Positions 24,406 through 38,723 of a stretch of DNA of 64,000 bases are shown here, in pieces. How positions within the stretch are numbered: position 1 is the stretch's first letter; every line of letters starts with the position of its first letter. The translations under genes were made by a program, and so were the position numbers. The stretch comes from Physcomitrium patens (taxonomy: Eukaryota; Streptophyta; Bryopsida; Funariales; Funariaceae): NCBI RefSeq assembly GCF_000002425.4, contig NC_037259.1, positions 2,211,218 through 2,275,217 of the forward strand, in the 5' to 3' direction. Below the pieces are notes generated by a model. That model ran no database searches. It saw only the letters and a list, made by a program, of their open reading frames with translations, and was not told the DNA's origin.

Positions 24406-26414
24406 TGAAGCTTGTCACATCTAAAGCATGTTCTTGCAAATGTTTGTCATCGAATCATCCAGCAATGGACACATTTAGCATACTGAAGTTAACAATTGTT
24501 CAAACGGGGAAGCGAGGAAAGACCCACGCAGTTAGCCCTAAAATTCCTCTTCGTGCATCTCGCTGCACCGATAGACGATTTCAATTAGCCAGCATGCAGA
24601 ATCGGTGTTCCATATTCTCTCAACCCAGACAATCACTCCTCTGTTGTAAGTGACCCTTCCTTCAAGTTGTTTTTCAAATTATGATTCTTTGCTTTGGAGC
24701 TGACTTTACATTCGTTTCACAAGTTATTGGATGTCTTCGTGTAGATCGTGGTCTCCGCTAGAGCGCTCAGTATCAAGTAATGCTGGAAGCAGTAACGACA
24801 ATGGGCTCAATTTGGTTCCTCCCATAGTAATGTTTTGAAGTTTACACTAATATTGCTGATAAATTACGGAGCGACGATTGCAAAGATGCATTCTCTATCT
24901 CAACACGCTTCCCGTGATTCAGGTTCCAGACAGTGGAGCGCAAACATGGCACTCTGCCCTGTGCACAATGGAATGCTTAGCGACAGTGATGACCTTGTAG
25001 GATTTGAACTCGCAATCTCTCTCGAGCGTGGCAAATGTGATATCGTGTATAATATAAGACCAGTGATATTATTATCCTTTTTTTCAACGTGCTGACGCTG
25101 GCGTTGGTGGCTATTTGTATATATATAATTTTTGGCTTCACTTCGGCCTACACAATGTTGTCTGCCAGTGTGTACTGGGATCGCACATAGAAATTGGGAG
25201 TTGAATCCTTATGCCGACTTGCCTCGACACCACAAATATGTGAAGAATCTCAATTCACAAGAATGTTGGAGTTTTTCTTGACGCTGCGACATTTCCTTCC
25301 AATTAGGCTACAGTGAGCTTCTCCTTCATACAGTCCCTCCATTCACATTGTTCTCGGTCAAGAAAAGTTTAGATTTCTGGAGATGAATGCGGCTTTGCCG
25401 ACCTTCACCCAGTTGGGTCTGTCAACGTATTTTTAACTGACCCACATTGAGATATGGATTTTTAGTAGAAGATTGACAGACGGAGAGGTGTAGGGATAAG
25501 CATAGGCGTGGCATTGTATCTGCGGTGTGCTATCTCTATTTTTCTTATGCCAGCCTTTCGTTTTTTATGGGATAATCTTGTTTTCTAAGTTTGTTTTGTT
25601 TTGCTTCTTCCGGCATTGCCACCGATTCCCGCTCATAATTTTGATCACTTGCTTGTCATGTTTTCGATTGCTGTTTGTGGGTATTTAGCTCAAGAGCCTT
25701 GGGGGAGGGAATCTGATTTGGGTCAGAGTGCTGAATCGTGTAGTAGTAGTATAGTGGCAATGCGGTCTTGCGATGGATTTATTAGGTTCGGAAGGCAGCG
25801 TGATCTGATGAGAATGATGTTTAGAGGACACAGACGGATCTTGTTGTCTTAGGTTGAGATCTTGTGACTGTTTTTTGGCTTGTCTGTTGTCTGTCCTTGC
25901 AACTCAATTATTGGCTCCCTTTATGACGCCGTCTACAAGGACTGTTTCACAGCTTTCATCTGTTTAAGTGTCTTCTGAGCCGAGTGCTGTGAATCGTTAT
26001 ATGCCGCCCTCGTCTCATTTGCCTGTTCTTCTCGGCTCCTTTCGATTGAATTTTTCGGTCAAGTGTAAGTTCATTGCCGATTCTTTTTTGTTTTTGTCAG
26101 AATTTTATCCCTGATTTGAAGGTCTTTCGAGCTTCTCTGTGCCTGCGGTTATTTTTTCTTTCTTTAGCAGCGCACTTTAGTCGAGAGTCGGTCAAATGTA
26201 TTGCTCGCGTTTGGTTTACGCTCTTGCTCAAATCCGTGACTGTATTATCTTTAGATATCTACCGACCTCCTCAAGCATGCACCGGGGAGCCAATGGAAGA
26301 AAGATATCGTCGTAGAAGCTCTTCGTTCTTCTTCGCTACCCTGCCGTCCATGGACAGTGAGTAGCTGCCCTTCCGTTCTTGAGGAGGAGCTAGTCCTCAT
26401 TGTCTCTTAAGCTG
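24406..26414 (+). promoter_or_regulatory. Upstream region and probable leader of the pectin acetylesterase gene
   Basis: About 2 kb of gene-like DNA before the start codon. Several short plus-strand frames (for example 25601-25852 and 26074-26364) have no family resemblance and would act as upstream frames if transcribed. From 25560 the text is T-rich, like plant leaders and leader introns. The transcription start cannot be placed. Confidence 0.35.
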
Positions 26415-29400
26415 ATGATGTGGCACCAGCAGGAAAAGAACAGCCGAAAGATTTCCAACATGGGAATCCCCACTCTGTCTTCCAGGAGGCATTCCAGCGG
26501 AGGTTTAATGACCTTCGTGACGCTTCTCCTCTTTGCCACCTTAGCCACCTTAGTATGGAACTACGAAGGAGTGCAGAGGCTTGTGAAATTGTTGCCAACC
26601 GATGGATTCTATAGTGGGGCCAAGCATCCTACGAATGTGCTTACCCCGATTTCTTCAGCACAGAGTGAGGTGATTCCTCGACAGGAGATACCGGCAGGTT
26701 CAGACGCTTCGAAGAATGATTCTGATGCAACCGTTCCGCATGAAACTCAATCTCTTCAGCCTTTAGTTGTGCCTTTGACTATTCTGGAGGGGGCTGTGGC
26801 GGAAGGTGCAGGTATTAGCTGAACTACATTGAAGACTATGTATGATGCTTGCTTGCATGTATATGTTTACTACAAATGATTACATAACATGACTGTGAAC
26901 ATGAACTTGAGAGCTAAATTTCAGTGGGTAGCGAAAGTTCAAGTCCTATTTCAATCGGTTTTATGACCTGATGTTTTTTATGTTCACTCCTGAAGAAAGT
27001 TTGCATGGCTCCTCCTCATGTGCGCAGTATGCTTGGATGGCTCTCCACCGGGTTATCATCTACACGAAGGGAATGGGGGGAACGCCAGGAATTGGGTTTT
27101 GTTTTTGGAGGTCAGCCCATCAACGTTGTTATGCTTGAGCAACCCTTACCATCAGATGCACTCCTAGACTTAAATTGGGAAACCATGCAACGATTGCAAA
27201 CAGCGAGGCTAATAATTGTATTCAGCTCCTAATGGTCCTTTCCAGTGATGAACGGTAAATGTAGCTTCACGAGTTGACGAAAACGAACTTGTGATTTGCC
27301 GGACATGATGCAATCAGAGCATTCACGTTCAGACCCTTTCATAGTTTATATCGAGGCTCTTTCTGCACCTTGTTCACAAATTGTGAAGAGAAGAAAATTA
27401 GTTCTAAAGAATAGGGAGCACGCAGAGTAGGTTCACCCAGGGGTGAAAAGTAACAAGGGTATACCAGTCAGTCCAGAGTGCTGTTTATGCATGATGAAGT
27501 GGATGGCCATCACGGTTTTAATGCTTCATGAGACGAGAGTGACTGTCTTGATTCCTTGTTCATGTTATGCAAATTTTCAACTGCTGTTTTTAAGTAGTTA
27601 TCTGCATTTACGTTTGTCGGTCTGTTTCTTGCAGGAAGGAGCGTGGTGTGAAAGTGAAGCAGCATGCAAGGTTCGAGCTCGAGCTCACTTGGGATCTTCC
27701 AAGTGGATGAATGATCGGACTTTTGAAGGAATTTTAAGCAACTCAGAGGAGGTCAATCCAGGTTTGAATCTTTATTTTTAGGACTAAGAGCTTTACAACC
27801 TTACTGAGAGACTAAAACCACCTGTATGTGTGAACAAATCGGTTTTATTCCATTCTTTACGGCATCGTGATGTATCTAGGACCGATCAAATGTTAGCGTT
27901 ACGCATGAGCACTGTACAGATGTGAAATCGAGCAATTGCAGAGAAATAGGTGGAAAAAAATACTTTCTGTTGAATATTTTTCTTGGGGTATTTTTCAGAT
28001 TTTTACAACTGGAATCGTGTATTTGTGAGGTACTGCGATGGTGCTTCTTTTAGTGGCAATTCCAGCTTGCCCACTAAAACCGAGGTTAGTGGTGTGAGTT
28101 CTTCTGTCTTGAGTACTTCCGTACATTTCTTTCTAACCGAGAATGTGGACATCCAATACATCCTTGTGTAGATGCAAGAACAAGTGTCTTGATTCTAACT
28201 GAATCGTCCCTGTCGATTATAGGGAAATGCCTTGCACTACAGAGGCGAAAGTATTTGGAACTTTGTTATTGATGACCTCTTGAAGAAAGGCTTGAACAAA
28301 GTTGAGAAGGTATATTTTCGCTTGCATGTGCCAAACTAAGTTCAGACATCAAGGATCAGCATAAGTGTTCAATTACCGTTGAACCTGTAGTCCTATTATT
28401 ATCTCGGGTAGCATAAACATTAATAAATCCAACAATGTATTTAACCAATGTCTTCTTAACCGTCAACAGTCACATTACTAGAAAGGAAATGGTCAATGCC
28501 ATATTTTCTCGTCTTTAACGGCTCTGCAGAGGAACTTTTACCGCCCAGTTGAGGCTGACTAATCCTGTCGTGGGGTTCCTTGTCAGGCTCTGCTTGGTGG
28601 TTGTTCAGCAGGCGGCTTATCCTCCATCCTTCATTGTGACAAATTGAGAACAGTTTTGCCGCGTGCCAAGGTCGTGAAATGCATGAGTGATGCAGGTTTC
28701 TTTGTTGACATGTACGTTCTCGCATACTATGTCTTCATGTCGAAAAGCGTCTAAGATTTAAGATCTAGTTTTAAGTAGTGCCACTTGGGTTTTACATTGA
28801 GCCCTTTGTATTGTATTATCTAGTTATTTTTTTATCATTTTTGGGTAAGTTTAGATGCGTGTGGTCTCTCACTATGACTACTGAAGACTTGCTAGGATCG
28901 TTGGCTCGTTCTTGATTCTTTTTGGAAGTTGTGTAGAGAATTAATTCAAGAACTGCATCGATATCATTTAAATAAATACGTGCATCCATTCCTCTAACTG
29001 ACTCCAGTGATGTACAGGAAAACGTACAAGGGCGAGAACAAAATTCAAACATACTTCAAAAATGTAGTTGATTTGCATGTAATCTAATTTCTACAGCATC
29101 AACCTTTCGAATTTTCACCTCGACTTCAATATTTTGTATAAAGATAGTATAAGTGATCAACTTCTGAAGTCAGAAGGTAAATTCCTGATGAGTATAGGAT
29201 TATTATGGTTGGATGGCAGAATGTCAGTGGCACGCTGCCGGAATACTGTACGGAGACACGGAATTCAGTTGAGGTAATGGAATGTTTACAACTGATAGTC
29301 CGGTTTGTCCTCTATGTGAAGTTCATACCTGACATCAATATTTCATAAATTCTAGCAACAAACACGTTAATGTTTTGTTGAGCATTGAAGCCTTCGTAGT

Positions 29401-30389
29401 CGGACACACTGTTGCTGATGTCTCAGTCGCTCAGACAAGTGTATAATGATATGGCAGTGTTTCTTTCCACAATATTTGATATCGGAAATGAAGACTCCAC
29501 TTTTCGTCGTCAATGGTGCCTACGATTGGTGGCAGGTACACAGAAGTCCATTATCTTGGATTCGTGCTTTTGCGTGTCGACTCTTTGAAGTTATTTTATT
29601 GCTAGAATTTAAAACTGGTAGCAACCACTGAAAAATCTGCTTATTCTGATTTATTGGTTAGATGGACAACATTGTCGCTCCAGATCCACTCGGTGAATGG
29701 GATGACTGCAAAAATAATGCTATTAGCTGCACGAACGCGCAGCTGGAGATTATTCAAGGTGCATTTCATTGATTTGGATTCTATCTTCTCTATGACGCTT
29801 TATGGATGCATCACGGTCGGAAGCACTATCATTCTAAGCCTAACATTCGTGTCTTGATGCGACGATGACAAGAGAAGAGGAATGAACTTGGGAGTAAGGG
29901 TAAATTACTCCTTAAATGTGGGCATTTATTGGGACAGGCTACAGGAAAGAGTTGCTAGAAGCTCTGAAGCCAATACAGAACAGCAAGAAGCATGGAATGT
30001 TTGTTGACGGTTGCTTTCATCACTGTCAAGCTTCATATGATGCGTTTTGGAGTGGCCCGCATGCACCTCATGTGAAGGGAAAGGTATTGCAACTTTTCAA
30101 ATTGTAGCATGTGAAGATCAGTCACTTGTGTTGATTTGGGTCGGATTTTGGATGCTGCTGATTGATAAGTAATATGACAGTTCAAGAAGGACAAGATTCA
30201 GTGATGGGACTACTTTTGTTTATACAGACTGCATCGCAAGCTTTGGGTGACTGGTACTTCGAGCGTGATACAACAGCGAGCTCAGTTATCGATTGCGCGT
30301 ATCCGTGTAATCCAACTTGTCCTCCAAAAACCAGTGGCCGTCTAAGTGTGGGCAGGCCCAGCTTCCGAAACTGGAGTAAGCGCCAGTGA
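26415..30389 (+). CDS. PAE: Pectin acetylesterase (carbohydrate esterase family 13), type II membrane form, 12 exons
   Basis: Removes acetyl groups from cell-wall pectin. Exons at 26415-26811, 27028-27110, 27635-27761, 27999-28084, 28223-28309, 28587-28711, 29018-29078, 29220-29273, 29458-29535, 29662-29758, 29938-30083 and 30228-30389 join in frame to 500 residues. Residues about 31-48 form one hydrophobic anchor after a basic N terminus, so the enzyme is probably a Golgi or cell-surface type II protein. Family motifs appear in order: [38 protein letters not shown], the nucleophile serine in [10 protein letters not shown], the acid in NGAYDWWQ, the histidine in GCFHHCQ, and a cysteine-rich end CAYPCNPTC. 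The catalytic Ser, Asp and His are all present. At the second exon border the junction reads FLE-EGAW, where relatives usually have Gly. Start: the ATG at 26415; a later in-frame ATG at 26460 would also keep the anchor. Confidence 0.95.
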
Positions 30390-31845
30390 CGATTGTTTTT
30401 TTTCTAGTTCTAATTATTGAAGATTGTATCCTTGCTATTATTCTGCTATTATCCACTGATATATTAGTGTGTAGACCGATTTCTTGCAAACACCTTCATG
30501 AAACCACTACTAACGGTTTGGTATGCGTGAGGATATTTGCCTGGTATAGTCTTAAGTATTTTTACCTCAATTTCTCAATTAATTCTTTGAGCTTTCTCTT
30601 CAACTCAGATGTTGCAAACTAGTTGCTCCTTTGAAACTTTTCTTTGCTTTTTGAGAGAGAAAATTTGATAAATTTTTCTTCAGTCTTATCCATTCTTCCT
30701 GGTACAAGTGCTATTCAAGAATCCCTAGTACAGTTTAGTACCCATCAGCAGCAATGTTCAGGTGGAGGGAAGTGTACCCTACCGGTTGATTGTTAACTAT
30801 TATCACTGCAAGTACCATCATTGCATGCTATTTCCTAAGCCGCCCAGGGTGACTCGGGGCACGAGAAGTAAACCCCTCTCTATCTTTTTTTGAAGTGAAC
30901 CCCTCTCTATCTTTTGCCAATTAGGTTGTTGTCCATCCCTGTCCATGTAGAAGTGTTTTTGAATCACTGTCTTGTGGTTAATGTTTAAGATCAATGTAAT
31001 GAAGGGATCTTTCTGGGCCTGTTTTTGATAAGTGACGCACTCAGGTCTGTGGTTATCTTCAAATTTTGACATGACTGTTGCCTCAGTGATGCAAATTTGT
31101 TGTGGGTACTATAATTGGATTAATTGAGAAGACAATTTTGAAAATTTGAAAACCCCTGGTCAGGTTGAGAAGATGGAGCAGAGTCCGTGTGAATTGCAGA
31201 ATGTCAATCTACCTCTCTGTTATGGCGGTGCTGCATGTGTCGACGACAAATATTGAAGTAACCTTTTCCATCTCTATTTAAAAGATTCGTTCAGTGAAGT
31301 GTAACACTTTGCCAGGATTGTAGAGCAAAACAGTTGTTCTAATAAGATGTCTACCAAATGATTGGTTGATATCACGGCATCGTCTCTCTTGCCATAACAC
31401 CGAATTGTCTTCTGAAAAAACTGGGCGCATGCTTAATTTATTCCAAGGATTACCGGCAAGTAATTGCGACCTTCAAAAATTGGTTGATGCGTTTGTTGCA
31501 AAATTAAGTTAGCAAGGAAGTAGGTAGAGTCTCCAACTAGAGAAATCACACTACTGTGAAGATGATCACGATGCTGCAAAATCCGCCTCTTCATCCCCAT
31601 ACTCGCTAGTTATTCATGATCTAAGAAGGAATTCTCGTCATCTCAACAATGATCATTTTATTTGATTTTGTTGAAAAACCCTCTTATTTCTTTGAGTACT
31701 TCAAAGGATCCTTGAGAACGAACAATGCAAGTGTCGAGCCCCTAAGTAATCCAGTGAAGCCGTGTACGCAACACGCTACATACAGTAGACGACTTGCTTT
31801 ACAACCTAGGGAGATTGTGTGTGTGTGGAGCATTTGGTGCAACAC
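30390..31845. other. 3' flank of the pectin acetylesterase gene and intergenic DNA
   Basis: Gene-like composition with no convincing frame on either strand. It includes the 3' untranslated region and, towards its end, the downstream side of the minus-strand exon that follows. A near-repeat of AACCCCTCTCTATCTTTT occurs at about 30869 and 30898. Confidence 0.45.
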
Positions 31846-31992
31846 TTAGTAGTTCGTGGAAGATGAGAATGAAGAGTAAACATGGTGCTGCACAAACAGG
31901 GAGATGAGCGCCAAGAGCAGGGCCAACATGTTCACAATCGCAGCAATAGCGCAGGCTGCCAGGCCAGTCCACTCCCGTGGATGGTTCTGACA
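31846..31992 (-). pseudogene. Orphan 3' exon coding a hydrophobic C terminus
   Basis: On the minus strand a strong acceptor (ATTCTTTGTGCAG) is followed by 48 codons and a TAA stop. The peptide starts CQNHPREWTGLAACAIAAIV, continues as one long hydrophobic helix and ends in a Ser-rich tail. Codon texture is gene-like, unlike the AT-rich DNA that begins just upstream of the acceptor. No upstream exon was found. It may be the last exon of a membrane-protein gene cut off by transposon DNA, or a gene with a very long intron. I do not recognise the family. Confidence 0.4.
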
Positions 31993-31996
31993 CTGC

Positions 31997-32086
31997 ACAA
32001 AGAATGTTGTGTGTATAAATATACATAAGTACTATGGCACGTACTTACTTATTCTTATGTATATTTCTACACACAACCTTCTTTGT
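31997..32086. repeat. Inverted repeat, 33-bp arms, 24-bp loop
   Basis: Arms 31997-32029 and 32054-32086 are reverse complements with 2 mismatches in 33. The left arm contains the pyrimidine tract of the exon acceptor at 31992. The repeat sits exactly where gene-like DNA changes to AT-rich DNA. It could be the footprint of a small inverted-repeat element or a hairpin in the transcript. Confidence 0.8.
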
Positions 32087-33282
32087 CTCTAGTAGTGATT
32101 TCATCAAATGTTATGTGATTTGCTATGTCATGACCACAATTTAAGTTCTTACTCTTAATTCTTATAATATTTGAATGCAATTTTGGTTAAAAATAATGGC
32201 CATAAGATAGAAAACTAATTGCAATGCCATAGAAATATATATCTCATTAGATTGTTGTATCATTTGCAACTAGGTTTATTTTTATTTTGTGAGATTATAT
32301 TCATTTAGTAACAAAAACTTATTCAAATCTTACGAAGTGATTATAATAAAGCTAGTTGTAGTATTGTTGGTAATTTTTATGTTGTATGTCATCACATTTA
32401 TTGTTAATGTTTTCTAAGAGGAATGTTTATATAATGTTAAAAGTTTGTAATTGTATATTTTGTTTTGTCATGATATCTTCTTTGCTGTGAGGTAATAAAT
32501 CATATAATATACTTAGTACAAATTTAGACAAATTAAAGAATGAATCAAACTTTTATAGTTTATATACATTGTTTATGTATATTATGTTTAATCTAGAAGC
32601 AATTCTCTAAAGGCCAAACTTTATGGCTTGTGATTATCAATAACACATTGATGTTATAATATAAATATAGCTGAATAGTATTTTACAATATCGACAAAGT
32701 ATTATATATTTCTTGAAGTATGTAATTCTTAAAGTAGAGGGCTAGTAGAATTTCAACAAAACGTCTTTGAATAATAATGTATCAATTGATTCTAAATTAT
32801 TTGAGATACTATACAAGATAAATATATTAGATTTTATAAGATTTTAGTAAATAACATTTATATAAAGATTGTAATTAAACAAGGATAAAAGTGCAATGTT
32901 TTAACTATACATATAGTTAGGAAGAAGTAAATATTTTCTTGCTTCAAAAAAAAGATCTTTATTTATATTGTTAAGCAATTATATGATTCTAAATTTAATC
33001 CTATCTTAAGAATGTATGGAAATCAAATTTATATTATTATATTACTCTTAAGTTGATAACCACTTATGACATGTGTAATTTGTTGGAACATATGGAAAGC
33101 ATGATATATCAAGTTTGAAATCTTCAATCTTTAAATTAAGTTTTATATTATTAATTTTTGAATCATAAGTTTTACAATTAAAATTCTACTTATATAATTT
33201 TTATATACTTTATTAACTTTTTACTATGTGATATATTTTTTTTATATATTTATGTTGATTTTATATTTTATATTTCTTCCAT
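32087..33282. other. AT-rich DNA, no gene
   Basis: Very AT-rich, without frames or recognisable element parts. It separates the inverted repeat from the gypsy element. Confidence 0.6.
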
Positions 33283-33287
33283 ATAAG

Positions 33288-33822
33288 TATCAAGGATATA
33301 AATTGGAAGAAGATACATAAATTTGTGGAATCTGTGTCAAAAGAAAAATGATAAAATAGAAAAAAGTATGTATATTCAAGGAAGAATTCGAATGGCAATT
33401 GCCAAAGTCTAAAAAAACATGAGACTCTTGAAACTAGACTAAAAGCAAGAAAGGAATTGACAAGAGTGAGGAAGGCCTCATTCTTGCCTCTATATATACT
33501 ACTTAACTAAGAACTATGTAGTGACATACTATACGACCACTAATACGTGTCCAACTTGTAAGACACATGTCTAATTTGCAAGGCAAGTTTCCTAAGTGTG
33601 CACCATATGTCCAACTTGTACTACAAGTGGTCAACATGTCGACATGTGGCCTCTTTGTTGGCCAAGTTTTCAACCTACTAGACATATATAAATATAAAAT
33701 GGCATCTATGAAGCTTCTAGGAAGCTTTCTACAAGATATTATCATATTTATCTATTTTAACTTATTTCTATGTATTCTTATTATCTAGATAATTATTAAG
33801 ATAAATATATATGTTTGTAACA
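33288..33822 (-). repeat. 3' LTR of the gypsy element
   Basis: 535 bp, matching 38724-39259 along its whole length. Read on the minus strand it begins TGTTACAAACA. It is bordered by target copy ATAAG on the outside and the polypurine tract on the inside. Confidence 0.92.
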
Positions 33823-33840
33823 TTATTCCCCCCCCTCTTT
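33823..33840 (-). other. Polypurine tract of the gypsy element
   Basis: On the minus strand a purine run, AAAGAGGGGGGGGAATAA, ends directly at the 3' LTR. This is the usual primer site for plus-strand synthesis and fixes the element's orientation. Confidence 0.85.
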
Positions 33841-36800
33841 CTAGGAACAAGTTCCACGAGGAGTGGTGATTATATGTTGATGAAGTTCAAGATGTGCCAA
33901 ACTATATTTGCCATGTACTTTAATCTTTGTTCCCTTTGAATGTAGTTGATAGGTCCCTTCACCTATTGATAATGTTTCATACCAGGGCAAGAAGACCACC
34001 TTCATATTTCATCATTATTGTGGCCTTCATAACTTCCTTCAAACAAAACATTAGTAATACCATCAAGAGTGGTTCCTACCTCCAAAAGTATCATTAAACA
34101 CCAAGAGTCTCTTTTAAGGTCGTGGTACCAAAAAGCATTGTATCTTGCCATCTATTTGAAGAAGAACATATCATTCTTATGGATCTTCATCTCGATTCTG
34201 CCATTTCAAAGGTTGTGATAGTCACAATGTCTTGTCTGGTAGCTCAGCTAATGATAGCTCTTGAGTTGAATCTGCTGGTTGTTGATTTTTCATCTTCTAA
34301 GCACTAAAAAATCTAAAGAAATATTGATACAAGATAAAATGAAATCTCCATTGGACTTGCTTTGCTTCATAGCAAAGAATTTCTTGACTCTTCATCTTAG
34401 TTTTGATAGATGTCATTATTGAAAAGCTTTAACTTTGGCTGATGCATTTGTTAGATTCATGGATGGCTCCCATGTGCATTCATTAATGTCATATTCCTGC
34501 CAATGTACTAGATATTCTAACCTATTTCAATGCCACCTTGAATCTAAGACTTCTTTTACCTCAAATTCTTTATTATTGTCTACTTTTATAGTTGGTGGTG
34601 GCATTTGTCTCATTCCTTGTACGTCTATTGTCTTATATGACTCGAGTAAAGATACATCAAATACATGATGGATTTTCGTAAATTCCTGTAGGTGTAATTG
34701 ATAAGCAATTGGATTGATCTATTCACAAATAAAAAATGGTCTAAGCTCATGATAATCCAACTTGTCATAAGAACAAATAGTTTTAATATTACTACAAAGT
34801 AATCATAGCTTATCTTCCACATAGAATTGAGGTTTTTCCTTGCAATAGACATATGCTTTGGCTTATTGTTGTTCTTCAACTTCTTTTAGTTGTGCCTTCA
34901 TTTTTGCATGTAGCTCTAAGAATCCATTTATCACATCTTCTATTACAAGATTATCAACTTTTAAAAAGTTAAAAGTGTCAAATCATAGATGATAACCATA
35001 ATTGGTAAAAAAAGTGTTTGTTGAGTAGAAGAATGTACCGAATTATTGTAAGAAAATTCTGCCAATGGCAAAAGATTTGTTCAATTATCTTATTGATAGT
35101 TGATGGTATACCTCAAATACTACTCTAAAACTTAATTTACTTATTTTTTTTGTCCATTACTTTGAGGGTAGAAAGTCGAAGATAGTTTTATATCCACCTT
35201 CAATATCTTGAAAAGAATTCTCCAAAATCTCAATAAAAATTGTGTTCTTCTATTTGATATAATATTCTTTGATAATCCATGATAGTAATAGATGTTGTCA
35301 AGGAAGAATTTAGTTGTTCCTTTATATGTGATAGATTTTTTACATAGTAGAAAATGAGCCATTTTAGTGAAACGATTTACAATCATGAATATGGCATCAT
35401 ATGAACTTGAAATCAAAAGATCCGTGATAAAATCTATAGAGATAGAAGACCATAGTTGTTCTAGTATAGGTAATGGTTGGAGGAGTCCATAAAGTCGAAG
35501 ACAAGGAGTTTTTGATCTTGAACAAACATCACATGTCTGCACAAATTCTTTAATAGCCTTCAACATTTGAAGCCACCAAAAATCTCTAGATATAAGTTCC
35601 AAAATCTTATTATATCCAAAATATCCTGTTGCAAAGAAATTGTGAGAAGCTTTAAGAGCATGTAATTGTGCTTCTCCTTTTGGAACATATAAACATCCTT
35701 CAAATAGAGTAGGTTCTCTTTTAACTCAAACTTGAAAGTATCTTGAGACTTAGAAGAATTGTTTTTAATATTATGAACAAGAAGGTCTGAGGACATACTT
35801 GCTTGGATCTGCTTGAAAAAAGTCAAATCAACAATCAAAGTTGATTAATTACTTAGAGATAAAATTGTTCTAGCTTCAGTAAAATTATCTTTTATTACTT
35901 AATAGTTGCTTCTCCTTCTTTTGATGTATGATAAGAATGTTTAGAAAGGACATGAGACAAACCTTGTTATTTTTCTCACCGATAAATGATATTGAACTTA
36001 AATCTTGACAAAGACATGCTTCAATGAGCCTAGCGACAATTCAAAACATGTAAGTGGTACTGCAACTTGAAAAAAGTTCTTGATGAAGATTCGATAATAA
36101 TTGACAAATCTAAAAAAGCATTGCACATCTCTTACTATTTTTGAAATCTTCCAATCCATGATTGTATGAATTCTTTTTAGATCCATCATTAAATCATTGT
36201 TTGAAATGATGTATCCTAAAAAGCCAACTTGAATAGTGTAAAATACATATTTTTTCTTCTTGGCATATAATCTCATATCTCTAAGTTTTTGTGACACACA
36301 ACAAACATGAACTTCATGTTCTTTTGCTTTTTTAGAGTAGATTAAAATGTCATCTAAATAACAAACAAAAAAATCATCTAAAAACTCATGAATAACATAA
36401 TTTATAAGATGTTGAAAAGTAGCTGATGCATTCATGAGTCCAAATGGCATGACATTATATTCAAAGTATTTATACTTTGTTTGAAATACAGTCTTCTATT
36501 TATCTCCTTTAATGTAGATGAAGTTGTATGCTCCTTGTAGATCTATTTTTATATAAATCTTAGCTTGATTTAATTGATCAAGAAGTCCCAATATCAAAGA
36601 CAGAGGATATCTATTCTTACTGGTAATCTTCTTGAGTCCTTCATAATCTAAACACATTTGCAATGATCTATTTTTTTTTCTTCACAAATAAGATAAGAGC
36701 TCTTGTAGGAGATTTTGAATGGCATAAGAAATTCATGGCCAAGTTCTCATCAATATACTTCTTGAGTTCAGCCAACTCATTTTGTGATAAACTATAGATT

Positions 36801-38723
36801 GGACCAAATAGCAGCTGAATTCTTTCTTTAAAATCGATTGAGCAATCATATGAACAATGCTTGGAGAAAATATCTGCATTCTTCTTCTCAAAAATATCTT
36901 TAAAATCTTGATATTGACTTAGAATTTCACTTGAAATCTTTTCATCATTTAAAATGGATGTGGCTTTAATAACAAAACACAATCCTTCTTTTGCAACATG
37001 CAAAAAAGCTTTTGCACCTATAAGTACAAATTTGGCTATAATAGACTCATGGCTTTCTACTGGATTAGAAAAACTTTTAATGATGTTTGAAGAAAAGTCA
37101 AGTTTATGAAAAATCCAATCTATCATAGGATCATATTTTTTTAACCATAATAAACTTAAAATAATTGGATTAGTAGAAGATCTGATTATATTAATAATTA
37201 CATGACTATTTTGACGATTTATTATTACATCTATAGGAAGTATTTCATAAGTAACATCTCTAGAAGATAACAGGGACCGTCTATGACTTCTATGTGTACG
37301 GATTTAGTTTTTTGTACTAACTGTATATTATGACTTTTAACAAATTTTTCATCTTAAAAACAAGCTGAGGCTCCTGAATCTATTATGGCAGAGGCTTTGT
37401 GATTATTAGATCCTAAATACACATCTATTATAAAACAAAGAGAGAATTTTGTGAAAAAAATAGGACCTTCATTAGGAATTGTACAAGATTCCATCCGCAC
37501 GATCCCTATTATAATTGAACATATTCGTTTTCCAACATGTTTTCATCTTTGATAGCAATACTCTTCATTTTGTAGTTGCATCATTTCTTTAGACAATATT
37601 GAGCAGTGTGCTTAGCTTCTCTATAATATAAACATAGTCCTTCTTGATGACAATAAGTCTTTTCTTATTCGATAAAAGGTTTAAAATATATTGCATTAAT
37701 TTGCATGTCTTCTACTTTCAAATGTTTAGATTGAGAAGTTATTGGTGTTGTCATTGAATTGTAATAATATTGAGGTTTTTTTTTGTGTAATTCTCAAATT
37801 AAAACTCAAAAATTCAATTATCACATTTCACATCAAAGTCAATTGTTTGAGTCAATGTTTGAGGATCAAGTAAATTAAGCATCAATTTCTTTACTTCATA
37901 TTATAATTTGTAGAAAAATTGGCTGATAAGTGCTACATCATCCCACTTGATATCAATCGCTAATTATCAAAATTGTAAAGCGTATAATATCATTGATTAA
38001 TGGCCTTGTCACAAGATATGAATCTTGTTAATTGCAACATAGATTGCATCATGTTCTCCATACATAGATCAAAACTCTGCTAAGAATGATTCTAAATTAT
38101 TCAATATTGGATCATGTCATTGAAAAAATGATGAAAACCATGATAAAGTAAAAAGTGAAAGTAATATTTTAATAAACATGACTTGTAATCCTTGAATTGA
38201 ATAACTTTGAGATTGTAGTTCAATCACTAATTCTACCTGATTGATGAATCCTTGAAATTTAGATCTTGTGCCATCAAACTTTTCAAGCAATCCAATTTTT
38301 GGTTCCTTCAAATTTGAACAATGTTCGATTGTAGGAGCATTAGTATGACTTGGTGTAGATGTTGAAGCCACTCCAATCATCTCTATATCTTCATTGCTTG
38401 ATAATCTTTTTGCTCCTTGTGGTGGTAGAGTGAGTTGATGCATAGCAAGCATTAATTCTCTCATTTGCTCTTACATTTGAGCCATTGCACTCTTCATTTC
38501 AGGAAGCTCTTCTATGCTAACACAATAAAAAGAAAGGTGTCTATTATCACAAAATACAATACTCAAGAATCAAGAAAAAAAATAATTCTAGAAACAATAT
38601 CAATTTAGATGAAGCTAATCCGCACCTTCTAATATACTTATGTCTTATTAAGAAAAAAAAGATAATCCATTCTTAATCAAGAAAGGACAAAGCTATAATA
38701 TTATATATGTATTCTTGTCAATA

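Noticed and set aside
26074-26364. Frame of 96 codons before the pectin acetylesterase start
   Set aside because: No family. It lies in the probable leader and at most acts as an upstream frame.
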